A DNA stretch of 64,000 bases, from the NCBI GenBank assembly GCA_910587045.1, contig CAJULG010000006.1:1-64000 (forward strand), read 5' to 3'. The stretch comes from an uncultured Lachnospiraceae bacterium. Its GTDB lineage: Bacteria > Bacillota > Clostridia > Lachnospirales > Lachnospiraceae. A program made the position numbers and the translations under genes. Positions 1 through 8,719 of this stretch are shown here, one piece after another (the stretch's first letter is position 1; every line of letters begins with the position of its first letter). The notes under the pieces were generated by a model. That model did no database searches. It was not told where the DNA came from and worked only from the letters and a program-made list of their open reading frames with translations.

Positions 1-282
1 ACGGAGATTACGGTAATTGGTCGCAGTACCGATCAAGATAGCGACCAAGTAACCGATCAAGATAAAACGCCGATTGAGCGGATTCTCTCCGCTCTCGGCG
101 ATGAAACGCTCTCGGCTACAGATCTTATGGAACGGCTCGGACTTTCTCACAAACCGACTTTCCGCAAAAACTATCTGAACCCTGCCCTAGAGCAGAAACT
201 GATTGAGCGCACAATTCCCAACAAGCCAAACAGCAAAAATCAGAAGTATAGAAAACACCAAAACCTAGAGAAAGAGTGCTAA
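1..282 (+). CDS. C-terminal fragment of a Fic/AlbA-type protein (winged helix)
   Basis: The reading frame is open from base 1 and stops at 280-282, so only about 93 C-terminal residues are present. The segment around LMERLGLSHKPTFRKNYLNP and the following EQKLIERTIPNKPNSKNQKY resembles the C-terminal winged helix of Fic-domain or AlbA_2/divergent-AAA ATP-binding proteins, which are common in accessory DNA. The catalytic part lies outside the window, so the family is not certain. A short internal duplication gives two T-D-Q-D segments at the start of the fragment. Its base composition and codon choice look different from the neighbouring minus-strand genes, which hints at acquired DNA (inference). 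Confidence 0.55.
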   Translation, partial: TEITVIGRSTDQDSDQVTDQDKTPIERILSALGDETLSATDLMERLGLSHKPTFRKNYLNPALEQKLIERTIPNKPNSKNQKYRKHQNLEKEC

Positions 283-296
283 CAATGGCACTCTTT
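271..296 (+). terminator. Hairpin overlapping the stop codon of the left-edge gene
   Basis: Perfect 9-bp inverted repeat, AAAGAGTGC at 271-279 and GCACTCTTT at 288-296, with an 8-base loop that contains the TAA stop. The right arm runs into CTTTAGG, so the U-tract is short. It is probably the intrinsic terminator of the left-edge gene. Confidence 0.6.
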
Positions 297-537
297 CTTT
301 AGGTTCTACAACACCGACTCTTTCTGTCTCAAATCAATGCTAAATGTAATACTCGTGACAACATTACACTCCCCAATATAATGCCGAATTGTTTTGCCAA
401 ATAATAGACTTTCGCCAAAAGATAACTCTCGCTCTACCCACAGTCTATCCCCCTAGGTAAACCAATTCCCTCATACCCATTCTGCGGAAACTGAAACACA
501 CATCCATTTTTTCCCAAAATCGGCGGAAACCTTTGAT

Positions 538-2202
538 TTACGGGGCTTTTCTCGTCAGCAGAGCCACTGTTTCAACATGCCCACTATGTCCAAACTGATC
601 CACAACCCCAACCTTCTTCAACCCATACCCCATCCTCCTCATTCGTCCCACATCCCGTGCCAGGGTTGCCGGATCACAGCTCACATAAACCATGCGCTCC
701 GGTGCCATCTTCACAATGGTTTCCAGCAATATCTCATCACAGCCTTTTCTGGGCGGATCCACTACAATCACATCCGGATGTCGTCCTCTGTTGTCACCAG
801 TCCGATAGAATTCCGGCACAACCTCCTCCGCCTTTCCGCAAAAGAACTCCACATGATCCATACCATTAATCCTTACATTTTCTCTAGCATTCTCAACTGC
901 CTGGGGAACGATTTCCACACCATAGACCTTGCCGGCCTTTTTTGCCAGACAAAGCGATATCGTCCCGATCCCGCAATACAGATCCCAGACCACCTCTTCT
1001 CCATGCAAATCTGCATACTCCAGCGCTTTATCATATAATACCTTTGTCTGTATCGGATTAACCTGATAAAAAGAAAGTGGTGAAATACGAAACTGAATAT
1101 CACCAATCTTATCCGTGATATACGGATTTCCCATCAAAACCTTACAGGTATCTCCCAGAATACGATTTGTTTTATCTTTATTAACATTAATACTTAGACT
1201 TTTCAGTTCAATATATCCAAGGCGCTTTTCTTCCGCTTTCTCTGTTTCTACATTATCTCCACTGACAAACTGCTCCAATATCTGTATACTTTCCTGTGCT
1301 GCTCTTTGATTATATGCCTGCACTGCATGTAATAAATGCTTCCTCAACTCCATTTCACAATCAGCAGATTCGTTAGAAGTCTTTCCGGTACTGCCCTTCT
1401 GAGGAAAAGCATTGCGGGATGATAAGGAAGGCAGATCCTCTCCATTGATTACTATACACACCATTAACTCACCCGTAGCATACCCTACTCTGGTTAAAAT
1501 GTGCCGTACCAGGCCCTTATGTGCCTCTTCATTATAGATAAAACTATCTGTCCGATCCTGCCAGTCCTGCAACCAGATACGCAATTCTTTTAAAATATAA
1601 CGATTGATCGGATGCCCGATTTTACAATCCTCCAGGTCAATAATAGAATGGGTTCTGCCTGCGTAAAAGCCAATCTGCACCTTTCCATTCTTGTCTGCTC
1701 CTACCGGAAACTGCATCTTATTCCGGTAATGATAGGGGCAGGCCATTCCGGAAATCGGCTCCATGATATCAGACACATCCTCCATGCCGCCAATCCGCTC
1801 CAGACAGTTCCTTACTTTATTCCATTTATATTCCAGTTGTTTTTCATAGGCCATATGCATGAGCGTACAGCCACCACAGCTCCGCGCTTTTGAACATAGA
1901 GGCATAACACGATACGGAGATGGCGTGATAATTTCTTCCAACCGGCCATAGGCATACTGCTTTTTTACCTTCACGATCCGCACACGGGCCAGATCCCCGA
2001 CAATCGTATCCTTTACAAAAACAGCAATTCCCTTTTTTTCTGCATGATCCCGTTCGTCAACTCTGGTTGTGTCAGCCTTATCACTGCCCGTTACACTCCC
2101 GGCATCAAATTCCGGATGAGCCTCCTCAATAATATGGCCGATTCCTTCCCCATCCGTTCCCATATCTTCTATTTTTATATCATATATTTCATTTTTCTTC
2201 AT
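538..2202 (-). CDS. rlmD: 23S rRNA (uracil-C5)-methyltransferase, RlmD/RlmCD family
   Basis: SAM-dependent enzyme that makes 5-methyluridine in 23S rRNA. The N-terminal TRAM domain (about residues 1-95) is interrupted by an acidic insert at roughly 24-58. The [4Fe-4S] ligands are all visible: C103, C109, C112 (CSKARSCGGC) and C193 (LEDCKIGHP). The methyltransferase core carries DLYCGIGTISL and VVDPPRKGC, and the catalytic cysteine is C509 in VYVSCDPATLARD. At 554 residues it is about 100 longer than usual, because of the TRAM insert and a second insert near residues 255-330. It starts 20 bases after yhaM and is probably cotranscribed with it. Whether it modifies U747, U1939 or both cannot be told here. 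Confidence 0.9.
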   Translation of the reverse strand: MKKNEIYDIKIEDMGTDGEGIGHIIEEAHPEFDAGSVTGSDKADTTRVDERDHAEKKGIAVFVKDTIVGDLARVRIVKVKKQYAYGRLEEIITPSPYRVMPLCSKARSCGGCTLMHMAYEKQLEYKWNKVRNCLERIGGMEDVSDIMEPISGMACPYHYRNKMQFPVGADKNGKVQIGFYAGRTHSIIDLEDCKIGHPINRYILKELRIWLQDWQDRTDSFIYNEEAHKGLVRHILTRVGYATGELMVCIVINGEDLPSLSSRNAFPQKGSTGKTSNESADCEMELRKHLLHAVQAYNQRAAQESIQILEQFVSGDNVETEKAEEKRLGYIELKSLSINVNKDKTNRILGDTCKVLMGNPYITDKIGDIQFRISPLSFYQVNPIQTKVLYDKALEYADLHGEEVVWDLYCGIGTISLCLAKKAGKVYGVEIVPQAVENARENVRINGMDHVEFFCGKAEEVVPEFYRTGDNRGRHPDVIVVDPPRKGCDEILLETIVKMAPERMVYVSCDPATLARDVGRMRRMGYGLKKVGVVDQFGHSGHVETVALLTRKAP

Positions 2203-2222
2203 TCTTCTCGTTGCCTGTATTC

Positions 2223-3173
2223 CTACACATTTGGCTTCGATGTAGCCCTCAGATTACTTTCGAAATTCCGGTTATATCCCATCCAGGCTCCATTCTCATC
2301 CTTATTCTTCAGCTCTTCAATAAATATCTGCATCTTCGCATCCGTATTATCTGCAAAGGATAATGCCAGTGCTTCAATCAAGGCAGGCTTCTTTGGAGAG
2401 CCAAATTCCAGTTCCCCATGGTGTGCCAGCACGCAATGCTTCAGTTCATTTTCCAGCTTTGCCGGAAATCCTTGAATCTCCTTCATCTTTTGATCCAACA
2501 TAATAGTACACATCACAATATGCCCGACCAGCTGCCCTTCATCTGTGTAATCATTTTCCGGAAACTCTGATAATTCATCTATTTTCCCAAGATCATGGCA
2601 AATAGCAGAGGTCAACAGCAGATCCCGGTTCAGTACCGGATACTGAGACGCATAGAAATCACACAGCTTTGTAACTGCCAGCGTATGCTGCAACAGGCCT
2701 CCAATAAAACCGTGATGAATGGACTTTGCAGCAGAATGCTGCTTAAACCGTTCTGTAAATTCCTTATCCTCCATAAATATCTTCTCTAATAACTGATGCA
2801 GGTAGGTATCCTGAATACTCTTCATAAAACCGGTTAATTCCTGATACATTTTCTCTGTATCATACTCCGAACAAGGCATATAGTCCGCTACCACATACTC
2901 CCCTTCCTGAGCCTTCCGTACCTGCTTTACGTTCAACTGCAGATTGTTCTGAAAACTGACCACCTGTGCAGTCACTGCAATATAATCCATAGCATCAAAA
3001 TGAGCAATTCCATTATTCAAATCCCACACCTTGGCATCTATAATACCGGTTCTATCCTGCAACAGCATGGAAAAATAATTCTTTCCCGCCTTCGTCTGCA
3101 TTGACTGCTTTGTCTTACAGAAATAGATCGCATTGATCATTTCACCCTCGTGCAACGTATTAATATAATTCAT
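2223..3173 (-). CDS. yhaM: 3'-5' exoribonuclease YhaM family (OB fold + HD domain)
   Basis: 316 residues, almost the same as B. subtilis YhaM (314). The N-terminal 100 residues form an OB-type nucleic-acid-binding fold (KAGKNYFSMLLQDRTGIIDA, then a V-x-W-x-hydrophobic strand). The HD phosphohydrolase domain follows, with HHGFIGGLLQHTL near 155 and the metal-binding H193-D194 in AICHDLGK. The family trims RNA 3' ends and also degrades DNA in vitro. The ATG is preceded by AAGGGG. It is the first gene of a yhaM-rlmD operon driven by the promoter at 3272-3300. Confidence 0.92.
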   Translation of the reverse strand: MNYINTLHEGEMINAIYFCKTKQSMQTKAGKNYFSMLLQDRTGIIDAKVWDLNNGIAHFDAMDYIAVTAQVVSFQNNLQLNVKQVRKAQEGEYVVADYMPCSEYDTEKMYQELTGFMKSIQDTYLHQLLEKIFMEDKEFTERFKQHSAAKSIHHGFIGGLLQHTLAVTKLCDFYASQYPVLNRDLLLTSAICHDLGKIDELSEFPENDYTDEGQLVGHIVMCTIMLDQKMKEIQGFPAKLENELKHCVLAHHGELEFGSPKKPALIEALALSFADNTDAKMQIFIEELKNKDENGAWMGYNRNFESNLRATSKPNV

Positions 3174-3271
3174 GGTGTCCCCTTTCCATTTCCATTACAG
3201 CTCAGGCACAAGATGCATCCCGTCTGAATATACCCCCTGGCCGGCATTCGAACTGTAAAACTCATATTGCT

Positions 3272-3300
3272 AGTATACTCCAAGCCCTGTCAATTCACAA
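3272..3300 (-). promoter_or_regulatory. Predicted sigma-A promoter of yhaM-rlmD
   Basis: On the minus strand, TTGTGA (3300-3295), a 17-base spacer and TATACT (3277-3272). It gives a leader of about 90 bases before the yhaM ATG at 3173. Confidence 0.6.
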
Positions 3301-3349
3301 CCACATTTCTTCCATCCCGCTGCCAGAAGGTAATATATACAGATTTTTA

Positions 3350-3379
3350 TAGACCATCCCCCGCAAATGATGATATAAT
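3350..3379 (+). promoter_or_regulatory. Predicted plus-strand promoter with extended -10, upstream of mutS2
   Basis: TATAAT at 3374-3379 with an upstream TG (TGATATAAT), i.e. an extended -10. The -35 is weak (TAGACC near 3350). The expected start, about 3386, falls at the left edge of the hairpin element, so the element would be transcribed as the 5' part of the mutS2 leader. Confidence 0.45.
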
Positions 3380-3383
3380 GAAC

Positions 3384-3507
3384 GCATAAACGCGAACGCA
3401 GTGACGTAGAATATTAGGCGGCTGCTTGCAGCCAGACAAATATTCAAGGAACTATGTTCGTGCAACGAACACCGAAAAACCGAAGGTTTTGAGGTGAGCG
3501 TTTATGC
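3384..3507 (+). repeat. 124-bp hairpin-rich element with 10-bp terminal inverted repeats
   Basis: The ends are GCATAAACGC (3384-3393) and GCGTTTATGC (3498-3507), exact inverted repeats. Inside are three short perfect hairpins in series: GGCTGC-TT-GCAGCC (3420-3433), enclosed by GAATATT (3409-3415) and AATATTC (3439-3445); GTTCGT-GCA-ACGAAC (3456-3470); and AAAACC-GAA-GGTTTT (3476-3490). No open frame is convincing. Together with the rest of 3174-3640 it fills a 467-base gap between yhaM and mutS2. It could be a non-autonomous mobile repeat or a structured RNA leader; the family is not recognised. Confidence 0.65.
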
Positions 3508-3528
3508 AGATTGTAATCATGGTTCAAT

Positions 3529-3577
3529 AACGCGAACGCAGTGACGCAGAATATTAGGCGGCTGCTTGCAGCCAGAC
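3529..3577 (+). repeat. 49-bp direct repeat of 3389-3437
   Basis: The 49 bases from AACGCGAACGCAGTGACG to GCCAGAC match 3389-3437 with one difference (T3406 to C). The copy keeps the GGCTGC/GCAGCC hairpin but lacks the right half of the outer AATATTC stem and the other hairpins, so it is a truncated copy. Confidence 0.75.
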
Positions 3578-3640
3578 CGGGATGATCGGATTCCGATAAG
3601 GCTATAGTATATAGAAAACATAAAAGACAGGTAAACCATC

Positions 3641-6019
3641 ATGAATAACCGTTCATTACGAATACTGGAATACAATAAAATCATTGACATGCTGATACCA
3701 AATGCCGGCTCTCCTATGGGCCAGACCCTTTGCAGGCGTTTAAAGCCTCTAACAGACCATGCAGAGATCATACGCATGCAGGAGGAAACCAGAGATGCCC
3801 TGACCCGGCTGTATAAGCAGGGAAGCATCTCCTTTTCCGGCGTTACGGATATTGGAATGTCCTTAAAGCGTCTGGAGGTAGGTGCCACTCTGGGTACTTC
3901 AGAGCTGTTAGATCTGGCCCGCCTGTTGGATAATGCTAAAAGCGTACGTCAATACGGTGTATCCGAGGAGGAGGGACAGGAGCCGGACTGCCTGGAGGCA
4001 CGCTTTCTGGATCTGATGCCTCTGGAGCATATCAGCCGGGAAATTCACCGCTGCATCCTCTCCGCAGATCAAATCGCAGATGATGCCTCTGCCGGATTAA
4101 AGGATATCCGCCGCTCCAAGAAGCAGATCAACGAAAAGATTCATACCCAGCTCCTGAAGATCATCAATTCCCAAAATAACCAGTCTCTGTTACAGGACAG
4201 TCTGGTTACCATGCGGAACGGACGTTACTGTATACCGGTAAAACAGGAATACCGGAACAGCTTCTCCGGTATGATCCATGATCAGTCCTCCAGTGGTTCT
4301 ACTTTGTTTATCGAACCAATGTCGGTGGTAAACCTGAACAACGAGTTAAAAGATCTGGATAATAAAGAGCAGCTGGAAATCGAACGGATTCTTGCCTCCT
4401 TAAGTGAACAGGCGGCTTTTGAACTGGAAATCATCCAATGCAATATAACACTTTTGACGGAACTGGATTTTATCTTTGCACGGGCAAAGCTGGCAAAATC
4501 CTACCAGGGAACCGAACCGGTATTCAATTCCCGTGGTTATATCCATATCAAAAAGGGCCGGCACCCCCTTTTAGATAAAGCCTCCGTTGTACCGATTGAT
4601 ATTACTCTTGGCGATGCCTATTCCATGCTCATCGTAACCGGGCCAAATACCGGAGGAAAGACCGTTTCCCTAAAAACCGTTGGTCTTTTCACCCTGATGG
4701 GACAATCCGGCCTTCATATTCCTGCCTTTGAAGGTTCTGAACTGTGTGTATTTCAGGATGTGTTTGCTGATATTGGAGACGAACAAAGTATTGAGCAGAG
4801 CCTCAGTACCTTTTCCTCTCATATGTCCAATATTGTATATATTATAAAACATGCCACCCCGGATACTCTGATTCTGTTTGATGAGCTGGGCGGCGGAACG
4901 GATCCGGTGGAAGGTGCTGCTCTGGCGATCGCAATCCTGAACCAGCTCCATCGACAGGACATCCGGTGTATGGCCACGACGCATTACAGCGAATTAAAGA
5001 CCTTTGCCCTCTCCACGGAAGGCATCGAGAATGCAAGCTGTGAATTCGACCTTGCCTCTCTTCGCCCGACCTATCGGTTAATGATCGGCATTCCAGGGAA
5101 ATCCAACGCGTTTGCCATTTCAAAAAAGCTTGGCCTGCCGGATTCCATCATAGAAGATGCCCATTCTCAGTTAGATGCCTCTGCCCTGGATTTTGAAGGG
5201 CTCATCAGCGATCTGGAACAAAGCAGAAAGACGATCGAAGAAGAAGAACGGAAGGCCGCTGCATATAAAGAAGAGATCGAAGCCCTTCGCAATCAATTAA
5301 AGGCAAAGCAGGAATCTCTGGAGCAGCAGCGGACAAAGCTTCTGAAAAACGCAAGAGAAGAAGCGCTGGAAATACTGGAGGAAGCAAAAGAAATCGCCGA
5401 CCAGTCTATCCGAAAATATCAAAAATGGGAACGAAATCCGGCAAAAGCGGACAACAAAGCAATGGAAGCAGAACGCAGTAAGCTGCGAAATAAGCTAAAG
5501 ACCCTGAATGGTGATATGGAGCATCATAAAAAGCGTCGTCATTCCGTCCATAAGGCGGAGGATTTTCAGCTTGGTGATACGGTATATATTATCAGCATGG
5601 ACACCACAGGTACGGTTTTGTCCCTGCCCAATTCCAGGCAGGAAATCTCTGTACAGATCGGCATTTTACATGTAACGCTGCCCATAAGTGATTGTGAGAT
5701 CACAGACGCACCAATACAGGAGCCTTCCGGACCGGTTCGCAGGAAATCACAAATGAACCTGGAACGTGCTGCTTCCATAAGGCCGGAAATCAATGTGATC
5801 GGACTTACTGTAGACGAAGCCACCTCCAGAATCGACAAATATCTGGATGATGCACTTCTCTCCAATCTGTCACAGGTTACGATCATACACGGAAAAGGGA
5901 CCGGTGCATTACGAAAAGGAATACAGGAATATTTAAAACGCCAGAAGCATGTAGGCTCCTTCCGTAGCGGTGAATTCGGAGAAGGGGACATGGGCGTAAC
6001 GATCGTTGAATTAAGATAA
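3641..6019 (+). CDS. mutS2: Endonuclease MutS2
   Basis: 792 residues, the usual size for MutS2. In other Firmicutes the family suppresses homologous recombination and/or acts in ribosome collision rescue; it is not the mismatch-repair MutS. The N-terminal core and lever domains are followed by the ABC-type ATPase, with Walker A TGPNTGGKT at 333-341 and Walker B LILFDELGGGTDP near 410. A coiled coil rich in E, K and R spans about 515-640, a linker follows, and the C-terminal Smr nuclease domain (VDEATSRIDKYLDD, IIHGKGTGALRKGI) is at about 715-792. It is followed after 13 bases by a two-component pair and may be cotranscribed with it. Confidence 0.95.
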   Translation: MNNRSLRILEYNKIIDMLIPNAGSPMGQTLCRRLKPLTDHAEIIRMQEETRDALTRLYKQGSISFSGVTDIGMSLKRLEVGATLGTSELLDLARLLDNAKSVRQYGVSEEEGQEPDCLEARFLDLMPLEHISREIHRCILSADQIADDASAGLKDIRRSKKQINEKIHTQLLKIINSQNNQSLLQDSLVTMRNGRYCIPVKQEYRNSFSGMIHDQSSSGSTLFIEPMSVVNLNNELKDLDNKEQLEIERILASLSEQAAFELEIIQCNITLLTELDFIFARAKLAKSYQGTEPVFNSRGYIHIKKGRHPLLDKASVVPIDITLGDAYSMLIVTGPNTGGKTVSLKTVGLFTLMGQSGLHIPAFEGSELCVFQDVFADIGDEQSIEQSLSTFSSHMSNIVYIIKHATPDTLILFDELGGGTDPVEGAALAIAILNQLHRQDIRCMATTHYSELKTFALSTEGIENASCEFDLASLRPTYRLMIGIPGKSNAFAISKKLGLPDSIIEDAHSQLDASALDFEGLISDLEQSRKTIEEEERKAAAYKEEIEALRNQLKAKQESLEQQRTKLLKNAREEALEILEEAKEIADQSIRKYQKWERNPAKADNKAMEAERSKLRNKLKTLNGDMEHHKKRRHSVHKAEDFQLGDTVYIISMDTTGTVLSLPNSRQEISVQIGILHVTLPISDCEITDAPIQEPSGPVRRKSQMNLERAASIRPEINVIGLTVDEATSRIDKYLDDALLSNLSQVTIIHGKGTGALRKGIQEYLKRQKHVGSFRSGEFGEGDMGVTIVELR

Positions 6020-6032
6020 TCAAGGAGGCACC

Positions 6033-6749
6033 ATGGATAAACAACGTATTTTAATTGTAGATGATGATGAAAACATTGCAGAGCTGATATCACTTTACCT
6101 GGTAAAGGAATGCTTCGACACCCGGATCGAAGAAAACGGAGAGGCCGCCCTTAAAGCATTCCAGGAATACCAGCCCCATCTTATCTTACTGGATATCATG
6201 CTGCCCGGCATGGATGGATACGAAGTCTGCAGCGAAATCCGCAAGACAAGCCAGGTACCTATCATCATGCTCTCTGCCAAGGGAGAAGTCTTTGACAAAG
6301 TACTCGGTTTGAAACTGGGAGCTGACGATTACATTATGAAGCCGTTTGATTCGAATGAGATGGTCGCCAGAGTACGTGCCGTACTTCGTCGTTATCAGCC
6401 GCCTGCTTCCGCTGGAGGCAATACTATGATCGCCTCTGCATCCTATACCGGAGACTATGTGGAATATGATGGATTGATCGTCAACATTTCCAACTATACC
6501 ACCACCATTCACGGAACCACTCTGGAAATGCCGCCAAAAGAGCTGGAACTGCTCTATTTTCTTGCCAGTCAGCCAAACCAAGTCTTCACCAGGGAGCAAC
6601 TGCTGGATCGTCTTTGGGGGTACGAGTATATAGGCGATACCCGTACCGTTGATGTACACGTAAAACGGATCCGGGAAAAGCTTCCGGAAAATCCTAACTG
6701 GGCATTAACGACCGTCTGGGGTGTCGGTTATAAATTCGAGGTTCGATAA
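6033..6749 (+). CDS. OmpR/PhoB-family response regulator
   Basis: 238 residues. The receiver domain has the acidic pair D-D-D near residue 10, the phosphoacceptor D54 (LLDIMLPGMDGY) and the conserved K near 103 (DDYIMKPF). The C-terminal winged helix (about 145-235) contains PPKELELLYFLASQPNQVFT and GDTRTVDVHVKRIREKL. A strong AAGGAGGC site lies just upstream. Its stop overlaps the start of the kinase gene (TAATG), so the two are translationally coupled. The target genes are not visible. Confidence 0.93.
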   Translation: MDKQRILIVDDDENIAELISLYLVKECFDTRIEENGEAALKAFQEYQPHLILLDIMLPGMDGYEVCSEIRKTSQVPIIMLSAKGEVFDKVLGLKLGADDYIMKPFDSNEMVARVRAVLRRYQPPASAGGNTMIASASYTGDYVEYDGLIVNISNYTTTIHGTTLEMPPKELELLYFLASQPNQVFTREQLLDRLWGYEYIGDTRTVDVHVKRIREKLPENPNWALTTVWGVGYKFEVR

Positions 6750-8164
6750 TGTACAAGCGCTTTTTTGATAAAATTGCATTAAGCTATCTCATCATCATTA
6801 TGGTAATATTCATAGTGATCGTTCTCTATGCCTCGAATACCACCCGGGAAAAATTGATTGCTGAGAAGCAGGAAAATCTGGAAAATCAGACACACTTCAT
6901 AATTGAAAAGTATATCAGTCCCTATGAAACGGATCAGATCACAGCAACCGAATTACAAAAGTACCTAAATGATCTGGAGGATTCCCTGAATGTCCAGGTC
7001 TGGTATTGTGACCGTGATGGCGATCTTCTGTTTCTCTCTCATCCGGAGCAGTATGAAGATCTGCCTGAGAACCTGAGCGATTTAGACAATTCCGGTATCC
7101 TTACCGGTACCTTCTCCCAGATCGGAGATTTCTATCATTCCTTTCCGGAAGAAATGCTGACCTATGGAGTATTATGGGAGGATACCGAATCCTCTGCCTC
7201 CGCTATTCTTATATTACACGCTCCGTTCAGCCAGATTTCAGATGTTATGGAAAATATGTTCCTGAACTTTCTGGTTCCGATCTGTATCCTGATCATCCTC
7301 TCCATGCTGCTTCTGCTCTATCTTGCCCGTCGGATACTGGTGCCTTTAAACCGGCTCAGCCTGGTAGCCAGAGAATATGCATCTGGAAACTTTGAGATTA
7401 AGACTAAAATTACATCCAACGATGAAATCGGAGAACTGGCATCCAATCTGGAATATATGGCATCTGAATTAAATAAGCTGGAAGAATACCGCAGGGCTTT
7501 TATTGCAAATGTATCTCATGATTTTCGTTCCCCGTTAACTTCGATCAAAGGATATATTGAAGCCATGCTGGATGGTACCATACCAGTAGAAAATCAGGAA
7601 CGCTACCTGAAGATCGTCCTGACTGAAACGAATCGATTAACAAAGCTTACATCAAGTATGCTGGAATTAAACCGGTCTGAAGCCTTAGGGTTAAAATTGA
7701 ACTTTAGTGATTTTGACATCTCAGATATTATTGACTCCATCATAGATGTTTTTGAAGGAGTCTGTAACAAACGGTATATTGTAATCCGAAAAAATGCACT
7801 GACCACCGAGACCGTTGTTCATGCTGATAAGACCAAGATCCAACAGGTTATTTACAATCTGGTCGATAATGCGATCAAGTTCAGCCCTCATGGAGCCACT
7901 ATTACAATTTCTGTTTCTGCGACCAATGAAAAAGTATTTATTTCCGTCAAAGATACGGGAAAGGGAATTGAAAAAGAAAATCAGTCCAAGGTATGGGACC
8001 GGTTCTATAAAACAGATGTCTCCAGAGGAAAAGATAAACAGGGATCCGGTCTGGGATTATCTATTATCCGTGAGATCATTCGCACCCATGACGAGACAAT
8101 TACACTATCCAGCACCCCGGGTGTCGGAAGCGAATTTACCTTTTCACTAAAAAAAGGTACATGA
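6749..8164 (+). CDS. Membrane sensor histidine kinase (HAMP, HisKA, HATPase)
   Basis: 471 residues. A membrane segment at about 12-30, an extracytoplasmic sensor region of about 140 residues, a second membrane segment near 172-192, then HAMP (LARRILVPLNRL onward). The phosphoacceptor is H257 in NVSHDFRSPLTSIKGY. The ATP-binding domain shows the N box (VIYNLVDNAIKFS), the G1 box (DTGKGI) and the G2 box (GSGLGLSI). It is paired with the regulator ahead of it. The extracytoplasmic region has no recognised domain, so the stimulus is unknown. Confidence 0.93.
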   Translation: MYKRFFDKIALSYLIIIMVIFIVIVLYASNTTREKLIAEKQENLENQTHFIIEKYISPYETDQITATELQKYLNDLEDSLNVQVWYCDRDGDLLFLSHPEQYEDLPENLSDLDNSGILTGTFSQIGDFYHSFPEEMLTYGVLWEDTESSASAILILHAPFSQISDVMENMFLNFLVPICILIILSMLLLLYLARRILVPLNRLSLVAREYASGNFEIKTKITSNDEIGELASNLEYMASELNKLEEYRRAFIANVSHDFRSPLTSIKGYIEAMLDGTIPVENQERYLKIVLTETNRLTKLTSSMLELNRSEALGLKLNFSDFDISDIIDSIIDVFEGVCNKRYIVIRKNALTTETVVHADKTKIQQVIYNLVDNAIKFSPHGATITISVSATNEKVFISVKDTGKGIEKENQSKVWDRFYKTDVSRGKDKQGSGLGLSIIREIIRTHDETITLSSTPGVGSEFTFSLKKGT

Positions 8165-8181
8165 TAGGGAGTATGTACCTT
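8154..8181 (+). terminator. Hairpin at the end of the kinase gene
   Basis: AAGGTACAT (8154-8162) pairs with ATGTACCTT (8173-8181) across a 10-base loop. The TGA stop lies at the base of the loop. The following U-tract is poor (CTATACTAATT), so termination may be weak. It separates convergent transcription units. Confidence 0.5.
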
Positions 8182-8215
8182 CTATACTAATTAACGTTAT
8201 ATCAAAAGAAACCAT

Positions 8216-8707
8216 CTACCATTCATACCCATGAAGCTGTCCCTCACGCTGAAACTGCTGAAAATCCTGCTGCCGCATAGCTTCATATGCAACGATCGCA
8301 ACGGAATTCGCCAGATTCAGAGAACGAATATCCGGCAGCATGGGTATTCGAATACAGTTCGATTTATTCTGTAATAAAAGCTCCTCCGGGATTCCTGCGC
8401 TTTCCTTCCCGAACATAATGTAACAGTTCTCCTCGTAAGTCACTTCCGTATACATCTGTCTTGATTTCGTCGTTGCCATAAAAATCCGGCACTCCGGATT
8501 TCTGCTCAGGAAATCTGTATAACTCTCATAAGTCGTCACATCAACCTGATACCAATAGTCCATACCGGCGCGTTTTATTTCTTTATCAGACAAACGAAAG
8601 CCCAGAGGCTCGATCAAATGAAGCTTTGCTCCGATCGCAAGACAGGTTCTTCCAATATTACCCACATTACCGCCCTGCTCCGGTTCCAACAATACAATAT
8701 GAATCAT
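8216..8707 (-). CDS. trmL: tRNA (cytidine(34)-2'-O)-methyltransferase TrmL (SPOUT)
   Basis: 163 residues, a minimal SPOUT methyltransferase. It methylates the wobble ribose of tRNA-Leu isoacceptors. Family motifs are all present: LLEPEQGGNVGNIGRTC near the N-terminus, IMFGKESAGIPEELL near 100, and RSLNLANSVAIVAYEAMRQ near 130, which forms the trefoil-knot SAM site. It starts 12 bases after cheX and is the last gene of the six-gene operon that begins at 13408. Confidence 0.93.
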   Translation of the reverse strand: MIHIVLLEPEQGGNVGNIGRTCLAIGAKLHLIEPLGFRLSDKEIKRAGMDYWYQVDVTTYESYTDFLSRNPECRIFMATTKSRQMYTEVTYEENCYIMFGKESAGIPEELLLQNKSNCIRIPMLPDIRSLNLANSVAIVAYEAMRQQDFQQFQREGQLHGYEW

Positions 8708-8719
8708 ATCAGGCCCGCC

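Noticed and set aside
3517..3888. A minus-strand 123-codon frame opposite mutS2
   Set aside because: It lies antisense to the mutS2 start and has no supporting signal or protein-like features.
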